16,416 bases of DNA from assembly GCA_964388595.1 (NCBI GenBank), contig CAYMAX010000032.1:1-16416 (forward strand), in the 5' to 3' direction. Both the position numbers and the translations under genes were made by a program. Positions within the stretch are counted from its first letter, which is position 1. Every line of letters starts with the position of its first letter. Source of the stretch: CAYMAX01 sp964388595. GTDB taxonomy: Bacteria; Bacteroidota; Bacteroidia; Bacteroidales; UBA932. The notes beneath the pieces were generated by a model, which did no database searches, was not told the DNA's origin, and worked only from the letters and a program-made list of their open reading frames with translations. This document shows, piece after piece, positions 8,229 to 16,075 of the stretch.

Positions 8229-9476
8229 ATGAATGAAATTGTACCCAACGACTGGAAGATTAAGAAATCTATTATCAAAGTGATAGGAGTAGGTGGTGGT
8301 GGAAACAACGCCGTCACCCAGATGTACAACCAGGGGATTAAGAATGTCGAGTTTATGATTTGTAACACCGACAGCCAGGCCCTGTCTTCTTCTCCCGTCC
8401 CGGAGAAATTGCAACTCGGCACTATCCTTACCAGAGGATTGGGAGCAGGATGTAACCCCGAACAGGGAAGAAATGCAGCTCTTGAATCTGTCGATGCCAT
8501 CAAAAAACGCCTTCAAGATAACACCCAGATGGTATTTATCACTGCAGGTATGGGAGGTGGTACCGGTACCGGAGCAGCACCTGTTATTGCCAAGGTAGCC
8601 AAAGATATGGGGTTGTTGACCATCGCAGTAGTCACACAACCTTTCAAAGACGAGGGGATAGAATTTCTCAAAAGAGCATACGAAGGGATACAGGAACTCT
8701 CTAAACATGTAGACTCCCTTCTTATCATCGACAATCAAAAATTGTACGAAATCTATGGAGACCTCAAGGTGAGCGATGCCTTCCCTATGGCAGATGGAGT
8801 ACTTGCCACTGCTGTCAAGGGTATTGCAGAGATTATTACCAGAAAAGGGTACATCAATGTGGACTTTGCCGATGTGAAAATGGTAATGAAAAATAGTGGT
8901 ATGGCACTTATGGGGATAGGAGAAGCATCCGGTCCCGATAGAGCCACAGAGGCAGTGAAAAAAGCATTTACATCTCCCCTCCTCAACGACTATGATCTTA
9001 AAACAGCCAAAAGTGTCCTGATTAATATCTGCTCCAACAAAGACGGACTTGTCACTTCTGAACTTCAGCAGATGATGGAACACATCAAGGAATACACAGG
9101 CAACGCATTCAATTTCAAACGAGGTGTTGTCTTTGACAATAGCATGGATGTAGATTCTATCAGTGTCACAGTAGTTGCTACAGGCTTCAAGGTCCATATC
9201 ACTCCTCCACCTGACAAAAAAGTAGAGAGAGACGAAGAAGACATCATCACTTTCGATGAAGAAGAGGTGGAAGAATCTACAGGCAAGGGGAGCATCTTCC
9301 TCTCCCCTCCTACATCTACCACTACAGATGCGGAGATTAAATTGAGACATTTCAGTATCGAAAATACCGCCATCTACACCCCAGGCATCAATATTGCCGA
9401 TTATGAAAATGAAACTGCTCTTGCCAGAAGAGAAAGAATAAAAAAAGAAAAAAGCAATGAGAAAAATCAGAGTTAG
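8229..9476 (+). CDS. ftsZ: FtsZ, tubulin-like division ring GTPase
   Basis: FtsZ is the GTPase that polymerises at midcell into the division ring. The protein has 415 residues. The first nucleotide-contacting loop VGGGGNNAV is at about 21-29. The tubulin signature GGGTGTG is at 109-115. The synergy loop containing NVDFADVK is at 210-217, with its catalytic Asp residues. The globular core ends near 325 (GFKVHITPPP). A variable acidic linker (about 329-390, rich in Asp, Glu, Ser and Thr) then leads to a basic tail around ETALARRERIKKEK, where the FtsA-binding C-terminal peptide should lie. The ATG at 8229 is preceded by a purine-rich stretch. The last 20 bases overlap the start of gltX. Confidence 0.98.
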   Translation: MNEIVPNDWKIKKSIIKVIGVGGGGNNAVTQMYNQGIKNVEFMICNTDSQALSSSPVPEKLQLGTILTRGLGAGCNPEQGRNAALESVDAIKKRLQDNTQMVFITAGMGGGTGTGAAPVIAKVAKDMGLLTIAVVTQPFKDEGIEFLKRAYEGIQELSKHVDSLLIIDNQKLYEIYGDLKVSDAFPMADGVLATAVKGIAEIITRKGYINVDFADVKMVMKNSGMALMGIGEASGPDRATEAVKKAFTSPLLNDYDLKTAKSVLINICSNKDGLVTSELQQMMEHIKEYTGNAFNFKRGVVFDNSMDVDSISVTVVATGFKVHITPPPDKKVERDEEDIITFDEEEVEESTGKGSIFLSPPTSTTTDAEIKLRHFSIENTAIYTPGINIADYENETALARRERIKKEKSNEKNQS

Positions 9477-11004
9477 ATTCGCACCGAGTCCCACAGGACC
9501 ATTACATATCGGTGGTGTACGCACTGCCCTATACAATTATTTATTTGCAAAACAGCATGATGGGACATTCATCCTCAGAATAGAAGATACGGACTCTCAA
9601 CGATTTGTACCGGGCTCGGAACAATATATCATCGATTCACTTCGTTGGTGCGGCATCTCTCCCACAGAGGGGGTAGACAGAGACGGACATATTGTGGAGA
9701 CACCCTCTGCTGAGCACCCATTTGCCCCTTACAGACAGTCGCAGCGCAAGAATATCTATCGCAAATATGCAGAAGAACTCGTAGAGAAAGGCTACGCATA
9801 TTACGCATTCGACACTTCAGAACAGCTTGCTGCCCTTCGTAAAGAAGCAGAGTCAAAAGGAGAGACATTTATTTACAGTTACCTCAACAGAGATACACTT
9901 AAAAATTCACTGACTATTTCTCCTGAAGAATGCCAAAAACTCCTGAAAGAGAGCAGCAGCTGGACCATCCGTTTCAAGAATCCTAAAGATAAAGTCGTGG
10001 AGATGAAGGATTTGATAAGAGGGGAAATAAGTGTAAGCACCTCCACTCTTGATGATAAGGTGCTCTGGAAAGCTGTTGACGAATTGCCTACTTATCATCT
10101 TGCCAACATAGTTGATGACCATCTTATGGAGATTTCACACGTCATCAGAGGAGAAGAATGGCTCCCCTCTCTTCCCCTTCATTATATGCTCTACGAAGCA
10201 TTTGGATGGAAAGACTCTCAACCCGAATTTGCACATCTTCCACTCCTTCTCAAGCCTGACGGCAAAGGTAAATTGTCCAAACGAGATGGAGACCGCCTGG
10301 GATTTCCGGTATTTCCACTCCGCTGGGTCTCCCCAGATGGAGAAGTATCCAGAGGTTACAGAGAAGATGGCTACTATCCGGAAGCCTTCATCAACATCAT
10401 AGCCATGCTCGGCTGGAACCCCGGTACCGAACAGGAAATATTCTCCCTGGAACAGCTTTCAGAGGCTTTTACTCTCGACAGAGTAGTCAAGGCCGGTGCC
10501 AAATTCAATCCTGAGAAAGCCCGCTGGTTCAATCAGGAGTATTTGAGAATGCGTTCTGATGAAGAACTTGCAAAAGAGTTTCTCCCCATCGTTCACGAAA
10601 AGGGGATCACAAATGCAGACCTGACTTATGTTAAGAAAGTATGCACATTGATGAAGGAGAGAGCACATTTTATTACCGATATGTGGGACCTCACTTCTTA
10701 CTTCTTCGTCGCTCCCACTTCCTACGATGCTTCGGCGATGAAAAAATATTTTACTAACGATATCAAACTTTCGTTAATAAACATCACAGATTTCATCTGC
10801 AATATACATCCCTTTGAAAAGGATTTCATCGAACAGCCGGTCCATCAATACATAGAAGAGAACAATCTTCCCATGGGACAGATAATGAATTGCTTACGCT
10901 TAGCATTAATCGGTGCCTCCAAAGGACCCGGCGTGGTAGATATAATCTCTATTATCGGACCAAAAGAATTTGCAGCCCGCATGACTGCACTATTGGAACA
11001 TTAA
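9457..11004 (+). CDS. gltX: GltX, glutamyl-tRNA synthetase (class Ic)
   Basis: GltX charges tRNA-Glu with glutamate in the cytoplasm, using ATP. The protein has 515 residues, a normal length. The N-terminus MRKIRVRFAPSPTGPLHIGG carries the class I HIGH-type signature as HIGG (17-20). RIEDTD (41-46) contacts the amino acid. PTYHLANIVDDHLMEISHVI (211-230) and RGEEWLPS (231-238) belong to the catalytic core. KLSKRDG (272-278) is the KMSKS-type loop. The C-terminal anticodon-binding helical domain fills about 330-515. The core begins within a few residues of the ATG, so the start is secure and the 20-base overlap with ftsZ is real. The gene ends in TAA inside the last codons of the opposing infB. 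GlnRS is unlikely given the overall length and motif set. Confidence 0.97.
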   Translation: MRKIRVRFAPSPTGPLHIGGVRTALYNYLFAKQHDGTFILRIEDTDSQRFVPGSEQYIIDSLRWCGISPTEGVDRDGHIVETPSAEHPFAPYRQSQRKNIYRKYAEELVEKGYAYYAFDTSEQLAALRKEAESKGETFIYSYLNRDTLKNSLTISPEECQKLLKESSSWTIRFKNPKDKVVEMKDLIRGEISVSTSTLDDKVLWKAVDELPTYHLANIVDDHLMEISHVIRGEEWLPSLPLHYMLYEAFGWKDSQPEFAHLPLLLKPDGKGKLSKRDGDRLGFPVFPLRWVSPDGEVSRGYREDGYYPEAFINIIAMLGWNPGTEQEIFSLEQLSEAFTLDRVVKAGAKFNPEKARWFNQEYLRMRSDEELAKEFLPIVHEKGITNADLTYVKKVCTLMKERAHFITDMWDLTSYFFVAPTSYDASAMKKYFTNDIKLSLINITDFICNIHPFEKDFIEQPVHQYIEENNLPMGQIMNCLRLALIGASKGPGVVDIISIIGPKEFAARMTALLEH

Positions 11005-13856
11005 CTCAATTTTCTCTTTATCTGCACGATGTTGTAGGATTCAATGACGTCACCAACTTTGATGTCATTGAAGCCTTCGACGTTGAGACCGCAGTCATAT
11101 CCGCTGACAACCTCTTTCACATCATCTTTGAAGCGTTTAAGTGAACCTAAAACACCTCCGTACACCACTATGCCGTCACGGATAACTCTTATCTTGGAAG
11201 TACGTGAAAGTTTACCCTCCTTGACCATACAACCTGCAATAGTGCCGATTTTTGAGATTTTGAATGTCTCGCGTACCTCAGATGTAGAAGTAACTTCCTC
11301 TTTTTCCTCCGGAGCAAGCATACCTTCGATACCGCTCTTCACTTCGTTGATAGCGTCATAAATGATAGAGTAGAGACGTATTTCTATCTCTTCTTTCTCT
11401 GCAAGTTTGCGTGCACTGGCAGATGGTCTGACCTGGAATCCGATGATAATGGCATTGGAAGCTGCGGCCAACAATACATCAGATTCTGAGATAGCACCCA
11501 CTGCTTTATGGATAACATCTACATGAATCTCTTCGGTAGAAAGTTTGATGAGAGAATCAGAGATAGCCTCCACTGAACCATCCACATCTCCTTTGAGGAT
11601 GATGTTCAACTCTTTGAAATTGCCTATGGCGATACGGCGGCCAATCTCTTCCAGAGTGATATGTTTCTGAGTCTTAAGACCTTGTATACGAAGCAACTGT
11701 TCTCTTTTGTTGGCAATATCTTTGGCTTCCTTTTCATCATCGAGAACATTGAATATCTCTCCTGCATTGGGTGCTCCATTGAGTCCCAAAACAGATACAG
11801 GAGTGGAAGGGTCTGCTGCAGTGATTTTCTGCCCACGTTCATTGAACATAGCTTTCACTTTTCCATAGTTACTTCCGCTGAGCATAATGTCACCTATACG
11901 GAGAGTGCCGTTCTGAACAAGTATTGTGGCCAGATAACCACGACCTTTGTCAAGTGATGATTCGATGATAGTACCTTTGGCTTTCTTGTTGGGGTTGGCC
12001 TTCAAATCGAGAAGGTCTGCTTCGAGAAGCACTTTCTCGAGAAGTTTATCGACATTGGTTCCCTGTTTGGCAGAGATTTCCTGGCACTGATATTTACCTC
12101 CCCACTCTTCTACAAGTATATTCATATTGGCCAACTGCTCACGTATCCTGTCGGGATTAGCCCCCGGTTTATCTATCTTATTGATAGCAAATATCATGGG
12201 TACACCGGCAGCTTGGGAGTGGTTGATAGCTTCTATGGTCTGCGGCATTATCGCATCGTCAGCAGCCACTATGATGATGACAAGGTCAGTGATCTTGGCT
12301 CCACGAGCTCGCATAGCGGTGAAAGCTTCGTGACCCGGGGTATCGAGGAAAGTGATACGGCGTCCGTCAGGCAACTTGACATTATAAGCACCGATATGCT
12401 GTGTGATACCTCCGGCCTCACCGGCGATGACATTTGACTTCCTGATATAGTCAAGCAGTGATGTCTTACCATGGTCCACATGTCCCATCACTGTGATAAT
12501 GGGAGGCCTGGAGACCAACTCATCTTCTGTATCTTTTTCGTCATCAATGATATCTTTGGTCTCGGCTGTGACAAACTGGATTTCGTATCCAAACTCTTCT
12601 GCCACAAGCACCAATGCTTCGGCATCAAGTCTTTGGTTGATGGAGACCATCAATCCCAAATTCATACAAGCCTCTATGACTTTGGTCACAGGGGTGTTAT
12701 TCATCATTATGGCAAGCTCATTGACAGTCACAAACTCAGTGACTTTCAATATATTGCTCTCCATCTCCTGAAATTCCTTTTCCTCCTCAAGCTTCTGTGA
12801 GAACAATTCTCTCTTTTCACGTCTGCGCCTTGAGCCTTTGGTCTTTCCTTTACCTTCGGTCATCCTGGCGTAAGTCTCCTTAATCTGTTTTTGAATCAGG
12901 TCCTCATCTACCTCAGAGTGGACAGGTTTGAAATGGTCATTTTTGTTCCTTCTATTGGGGCGGTCACCTCTGTTGTTATTATGAGACTTATTATCAGGGT
13001 AGTTATTGTTGGATTGGTTGTTGGATGCATTCTTAGAGAAATCAACTTTTTCCCTTTGTCCCTTATGTATCCTTTCTCTTTTCCCTTTATTGTTGTTACC
13101 TGTATTTTGGGATGGAGTCTTTTTCTCGAATTTGGACAAATCCATTGTACCGCTGATGACCGGACCTGCAAGTTTCTTGAAAGTAGTATCTATATGTTCC
13201 GGTTCATGTCTCTCTTCTACCTGGGGAGCGGTGACAGGCTCGACTTTGACGGGTTGTGGAGGAGTCTGCTTCTTCTCTTTGACAGGAGGATTGAGGTCTA
13301 TCTTACCTAAAATTTTAAGTTCGTTTTTGGGAGAGACTTTAGGTTTGGTCTCTCCCTGTTTGGGACTCTCTGCCCCGGAACTTTTGACTTCAGGCTCTTT
13401 AGCCTTCTCTTCTACTACAGGCTGGGAGACTTTAGACTTGGGAGAATCTACATGGGAATCTTTTGACGGAGCATGTTCGGGCTGGGGAACTTCCGGTTTA
13501 CGAATTTCAGCTTTAGGCACTTCAGGCTTGGGTATCTCCGAAGTGACAGCATTGCTCTTGATGAGCACTTCCTTGTCAGGCTCAAAACTGTCTTCCTCTT
13601 GTTCAGAAGAGTTGTCATTGTCCTGATCAGTCATTCCATTTTTAACTTTGATGGAGATTTTCTTGGACTGCTCTTTGATAAGCATCTCTTTGTCAAATTC
13701 TTTCTTCACCAGCTCATATTCGTCTGCTGTGATTTTTATATTGGGGTCAGCGACCACCTGAAAACCTTTCTTGGTAAGGAATTCAACAAGGGTCCCCATC
13801 CCGATATTGAATTCTTTCAAAACTTTGTTGATTCTGATACTTTCTTGTCCCGTCAT
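11001..13856 (-). CDS. infB: Translation initiation factor IF-2
   Basis: IF-2 is the GTPase that brings initiator fMet-tRNA to the 30S subunit and promotes joining of the 50S subunit. The protein has 951 residues, long but in the range I recall for Bacteroidetes. An IF2_N-type domain sits at about 5-55. A long charged linker (60-360) has a Pro-Glu-Lys part with repeated KPEVP units (about 107-130) and an Asn/Arg-rich part (about 270-310). A second IF2_N-type domain is at about 367-430. The G domain shows GHVDHGKT (458-465), DTPGH (505-509), NKID (559-562) and SAK (595-597). Domain II, the SPA-like third domain and the C-terminal initiator-tRNA-binding domain follow. The ATG at 13856 has a good Shine-Dalgarno site. 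nusA ends 24 bases upstream, and the stop codon overlaps gltX tail to tail. Confidence 0.98.
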   Translation of the reverse strand: MTGQESIRINKVLKEFNIGMGTLVEFLTKKGFQVVADPNIKITADEYELVKKEFDKEMLIKEQSKKISIKVKNGMTDQDNDNSSEQEEDSFEPDKEVLIKSNAVTSEIPKPEVPKAEIRKPEVPQPEHAPSKDSHVDSPKSKVSQPVVEEKAKEPEVKSSGAESPKQGETKPKVSPKNELKILGKIDLNPPVKEKKQTPPQPVKVEPVTAPQVEERHEPEHIDTTFKKLAGPVISGTMDLSKFEKKTPSQNTGNNNKGKRERIHKGQREKVDFSKNASNNQSNNNYPDNKSHNNNRGDRPNRRNKNDHFKPVHSEVDEDLIQKQIKETYARMTEGKGKTKGSRRRREKRELFSQKLEEEKEFQEMESNILKVTEFVTVNELAIMMNNTPVTKVIEACMNLGLMVSINQRLDAEALVLVAEEFGYEIQFVTAETKDIIDDEKDTEDELVSRPPIITVMGHVDHGKTSLLDYIRKSNVIAGEAGGITQHIGAYNVKLPDGRRITFLDTPGHEAFTAMRARGAKITDLVIIIVAADDAIMPQTIEAINHSQAAGVPMIFAINKIDKPGANPDRIREQLANMNILVEEWGGKYQCQEISAKQGTNVDKLLEKVLLEADLLDLKANPNKKAKGTIIESSLDKGRGYLATILVQNGTLRIGDIMLSGSNYGKVKAMFNERGQKITAADPSTPVSVLGLNGAPNAGEIFNVLDDEKEAKDIANKREQLLRIQGLKTQKHITLEEIGRRIAIGNFKELNIILKGDVDGSVEAISDSLIKLSTEEIHVDVIHKAVGAISESDVLLAAASNAIIIGFQVRPSASARKLAEKEEIEIRLYSIIYDAINEVKSGIEGMLAPEEKEEVTSTSEVRETFKISKIGTIAGCMVKEGKLSRTSKIRVIRDGIVVYGGVLGSLKRFKDDVKEVVSGYDCGLNVEGFNDIKVGDVIESYNIVQIKRKLS

Positions 13857-13862
13857 ATATTA

Positions 13863-13870
13863 TCTCCCTT
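13863..13870 (-). promoter_or_regulatory. Shine-Dalgarno site for infB
   Basis: On the minus strand AAGGGAGA lies 6 bases before the infB ATG, in the 24-base gap after nusA. It is the clearest Shine-Dalgarno-like site in the window and fixes the infB start. The nusA and rimP starts instead have A-rich upstream sequence without such a site. Confidence 0.6.
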
Positions 13871-13880
13871 TGGTTAATTG

Positions 13881-15116
13881 TTATTCAAATTCTGCGCGCA
13901 ATATTTTCTGTATGTCATTGACAGTCTCTTCTGAAAGGTTGGCACGCTTCACCACCTCAGATACAGGTAAAGCCAATACGCTCTTGGCGGTATCGCAACC
14001 TATCTCTTTGAGAGCATCTATAATAGTCTGATCTATCTCATCACTGAATTCGCTCAGCAATACATCTTCTTCATCTTCTTCTTCATCCATCTCTCTGAAT
14101 ACATCTATTTCATATCCTACCAACTGACCTGCAAGCTTAATATTGCTTCCACCTTTACCGATGGCCATAGATACTTCCATAGGCTTGAGATAGACACCTA
14201 CCCTTTTATCCTCTTCATTGACTTTCATGGAGGAAATCTTGGCAGGACTGAGTGCTCTCTGTATCAAAAGCTGGATATTGGAAGTCCAGTTGATAATATC
14301 AATGTTTTCGTTTCTAAGTTCTCTTACAATGCCATGAATACGAGAACCTTTGACACCTACGCAAGCTCCTACGGGGTCTATACGTTCATCATAAGATTCC
14401 ACAGCCACCTTCGCTCTCTCTCCCGGGATTCTGACTACCTTTTTGATAGTTATCAAACCATCAAATATCTCAGGAACTTCCTGTTCAAAGAGCCTCTCAA
14501 GGAATTTGGGATCTGTCCTGGAAAGAGTGATTCTTGGATTATTATTAATCATCTCCACTTTTCTGACTACTGCCCTGGTGGTATCACCTTTTCTGAAGAA
14601 ATCTGAAGGAATCTGTTCCTCTTTGGGAAGAATCAGTTCATTGCCTTCTTCATCCATCACTAAGGTCTCTTTCTTCCATACCTGATATACCTCTCCTACT
14701 ATGATGTCCCCTATCCTATCTTTATATTTATTGAAAAGATTTGACTTCTCGAGGTCAGAGATACGCCCTGAAAGATTTTGACGAAGATTGAGGATACCTC
14801 TTCTTCCAAAATCGGAAAGCTTTACCGGTTCGGTGATTTCCTCTCCTATTTCGTAACTGTCGTCTATCTTCTGAGCATCTTTGAGTGAAATCTGTGTATT
14901 TGGGTCCTCTACTGTCTCTACAATATTTCTGTTGCGCCAGATTTCGAAATCACCTTTGTCAATATTGATGATGATATCGAAATTATCTGCCGTACCATAC
15001 ATTTTGGCGAGTTGAGTGCGGAAAATATCTTCCAACACACTCATCATCGTAGGTCTGTCAATGTTTTTTAACTCCTTAAACTCAGCAAATGTGCTTATCA
15101 AGTTTAAACCTTCCAT
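13881..15116 (-). CDS. nusA: NusA, transcription termination/antitermination factor
   Basis: NusA binds RNA polymerase and nascent RNA and governs pausing, termination and antitermination, including in rRNA operons. The protein has 411 residues. The N-terminal polymerase-binding domain covers about 1-130, the S1 domain about 135-200, KH1 about 225-290 (GACVGVKGSRI at 250-260) and KH2 about 300-345 (AIGKGGSNI at 318-326). An acidic linker (EEEDEED, about 345-351) leads to one helical C-terminal domain (about 360-411, with LKEIGCDTAKSVLALPVSEV). There is no second tandem C-terminal repeat of the E. coli type. The ATG at 15116 is preceded by A-rich sequence. rimP ends 15 bases upstream, and infB follows after 24 bases, which matches the usual rimP-nusA-infB order. 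Confidence 0.96.
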   Translation of the reverse strand: MEGLNLISTFAEFKELKNIDRPTMMSVLEDIFRTQLAKMYGTADNFDIIINIDKGDFEIWRNRNIVETVEDPNTQISLKDAQKIDDSYEIGEEITEPVKLSDFGRRGILNLRQNLSGRISDLEKSNLFNKYKDRIGDIIVGEVYQVWKKETLVMDEEGNELILPKEEQIPSDFFRKGDTTRAVVRKVEMINNNPRITLSRTDPKFLERLFEQEVPEIFDGLITIKKVVRIPGERAKVAVESYDERIDPVGACVGVKGSRIHGIVRELRNENIDIINWTSNIQLLIQRALSPAKISSMKVNEEDKRVGVYLKPMEVSMAIGKGGSNIKLAGQLVGYEIDVFREMDEEEDEEDVLLSEFSDEIDQTIIDALKEIGCDTAKSVLALPVSEVVKRANLSEETVNDIQKILRAEFE

Positions 15117-15131
15117 TTTATAGTTTTTGTT

Positions 15132-15377
15132 TTAAATGTTTTTCTTTTCTATTCCTGAAGAACTTACCATCAAAGAAAAGTCTTCACTGTCTCTATCGAG
15201 GCGTGATTCGATATAACGACTCAAATTGGCACAGTCATCAATGGTGACTTCCCTGTCCGGTGCGTCAAAAAATACTTTGATATTGTTGGCCTTATTTATC
15301 TTGACATCGGTCAGCGAAAGATGGTTATCTGCCATATAACTCTCTACAATATCTTCAATGGTTTTCTTTTCTATCAT
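15132..15377 (-). CDS. rimP: RimP-like ribosome maturation factor, N-terminal domain only
   Basis: RimP helps mature the 30S subunit and normally has two domains: an alpha/beta N-terminal domain and an SH3-like C-terminal domain that contacts ribosomal protein S12. This 81-residue protein matches the N-terminal domain throughout: MIEKKTIEDIVESYM at the start, DVKINKANNIKVFFD, the signature VTIDDCANLSRYIESRLDR (about 44-62), then DFSLMVSSSGIEKKNI. VSSSGI corresponds to the SSPG(L/I) motif at the domain junction, after which about 70 more residues would be expected. TAA follows at once, and the nusA ATG lies 15 bases on, so no C-terminal remnant fits here in any frame. Position before nusA and infB supports the assignment. 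Whether the short protein still works is unknown. I infer domain loss, not a sequencing frameshift. Confidence 0.85.
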   Translation of the reverse strand: MIEKKTIEDIVESYMADNHLSLTDVKINKANNIKVFFDAPDREVTIDDCANLSRYIESRLDRDSEDFSLMVSSSGIEKKNI

Positions 15378-15402
15378 TGTAACTCTCTGTTTTCCAACAA
15401 AG

Positions 15403-15422
15403 AAGGGGACTTCCGTCCCCTT
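15403..15422 (-). promoter_or_regulatory. GNRA-capped hairpin in the rimP-nusA-infB leader
   Basis: On the minus strand AAGGGGAC and GTCCCCTT form a perfect 8-bp stem around the loop GGAA, a GNRA tetraloop. The hairpin lies about 30 bases after the rnhB stop and 25 bases before the rimP ATG. The sequence after it (CTTTGTTGG) has no real U-run, so a classic intrinsic terminator is doubtful. It is better read as a stable 5' leader structure that could shape translation, RNA stability or partial attenuation. That role is inference. Confidence 0.55.
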
Positions 15423-15442
15423 TCCTCGTTCTTATTTCGCTG

Positions 15443-15450
15443 CAAATGTA
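15443..15450 (-). promoter_or_regulatory. Bacteroidetes-type promoter -7 element for rimP-nusA-infB
   Basis: On the minus strand TACATTTG matches the Bacteroidetes -7 consensus TAnnTTTG, and the next bases CAGC are also common there. It lies 5 bases past the rnhB stop codon, with transcription expected to begin near 15436 and the rimP ATG at 15377. I could not find a good -33 TTTG box at the usual spacing inside the rnhB end, so the promoter is judged on the -7 box and its position. Confidence 0.55.
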
Positions 15451-15454
15451 GCAA

Positions 15455-16075
15455 TTATTTCTCTTTTCCCATCATTTCCTCAGAAAAAAGCTCTTCATCG
15501 GGGAGAAGACGGAAGGATCTTCTGTGCAAAGGGGTGATTCCAAAATCGGCTATCGCCCTCCTATGCTCTGAAGTAGGATATCCCACATTGCGGCTCCAGC
15601 CATACTGCGGATATTGAAGGGCAGCTTCGTGCATAAAATCGTCTCGATAGGTCTTTGCCAATATAGATGCAGCTGCTATCGAAGCATAAATAGCATCGCC
15701 GTGGATGATACACTTGAATGGAATATCGCGGTAGGACTTGAATTTATTGCCGTCTACCAAAATCAATTCCGGAGACAAAGAGAGTTTGTCAAGCGAAAGC
15801 TGCATTGCCTTCACCGATGCCCATAAAATATTGATTTTATCTATTTCCTGCTGGTCTACTGAACTCACTGCCCATGATAGAGCATCTCTCTGGATGATAG
15901 GACGCAGTTGGGAGCGCATTGCCTCACTCAATTGTTTGGAATCGTTAAGCAACGGATTCTCGTATCCTTTGGGGAATATCACTGCAGCAGCAAATACCGG
16001 TCCTGCCAGAGAACCTCTCCCAGCCTCATCGCAACCCGCTTCCACCAAATTCTTATCGTAAAATGATTTAAGCAT
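15455..16075 (-). CDS. rnhB: Ribonuclease HII
   Basis: RNase HII cuts the RNA strand of RNA-DNA hybrids and nicks at single ribonucleotides in DNA, which starts their repair. The protein has 206 residues, typical for a type 2 RNase H. The catalytic DEAGRG is at 16-21 (Asp16, Glu17). LVDGN (106-110) gives Asp108, and HGDAIYASIAAASILAK (125-141) gives Asp127. The C-terminal conserved block runs from GYPTSEHRRAI to TPLHRRSF (about 165-188). The ATG at 16075 overlaps the end of the upstream S4-domain gene by 8 bases, suggesting coupled translation. A 77-base gap with a promoter-like box and a hairpin separates it from rimP. Confidence 0.96.
   Translation of the reverse strand: MLKSFYDKNLVEAGCDEAGRGSLAGPVFAAAVIFPKGYENPLLNDSKQLSEAMRSQLRPIIQRDALSWAVSSVDQQEIDKINILWASVKAMQLSLDKLSLSPELILVDGNKFKSYRDIPFKCIIHGDAIYASIAAASILAKTYRDDFMHEAALQYPQYGWSRNVGYPTSEHRRAIADFGITPLHRRSFRLLPDEELFSEEMMGKEK

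Noticed and set aside
8211..9536. A 441-codon open frame on the minus strand across all of ftsZ
   Set aside because: Its residues (many Cys, His, Phe and Ser) match no fold I know, it has no ribosome site, and it lies opposite a certain ftsZ. It is best explained by codon choice in ftsZ and gltX avoiding the trinucleotides that would give stops on the other strand.
13006..13626. A 206-codon open frame on the plus strand inside infB
   Set aside because: It is the antisense of the Pro/Glu/Lys-rich IF-2 linker. Its Ser/Leu/Gly-rich composition simply mirrors that biased sequence.
15132..15377. Short rimP as a frameshift or sequencing error
   Set aside because: A frameshift would leave C-terminal domain coding sequence downstream in another frame. 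Only 15 bases lie before nusA, so nothing is hidden there.
15403..15422. The GGAA hairpin as an intrinsic terminator for rnhB
   Set aside because: No U-run follows on the minus strand, and the promoter-like box lies upstream of it. A leader element fits better, though partial termination cannot be excluded.
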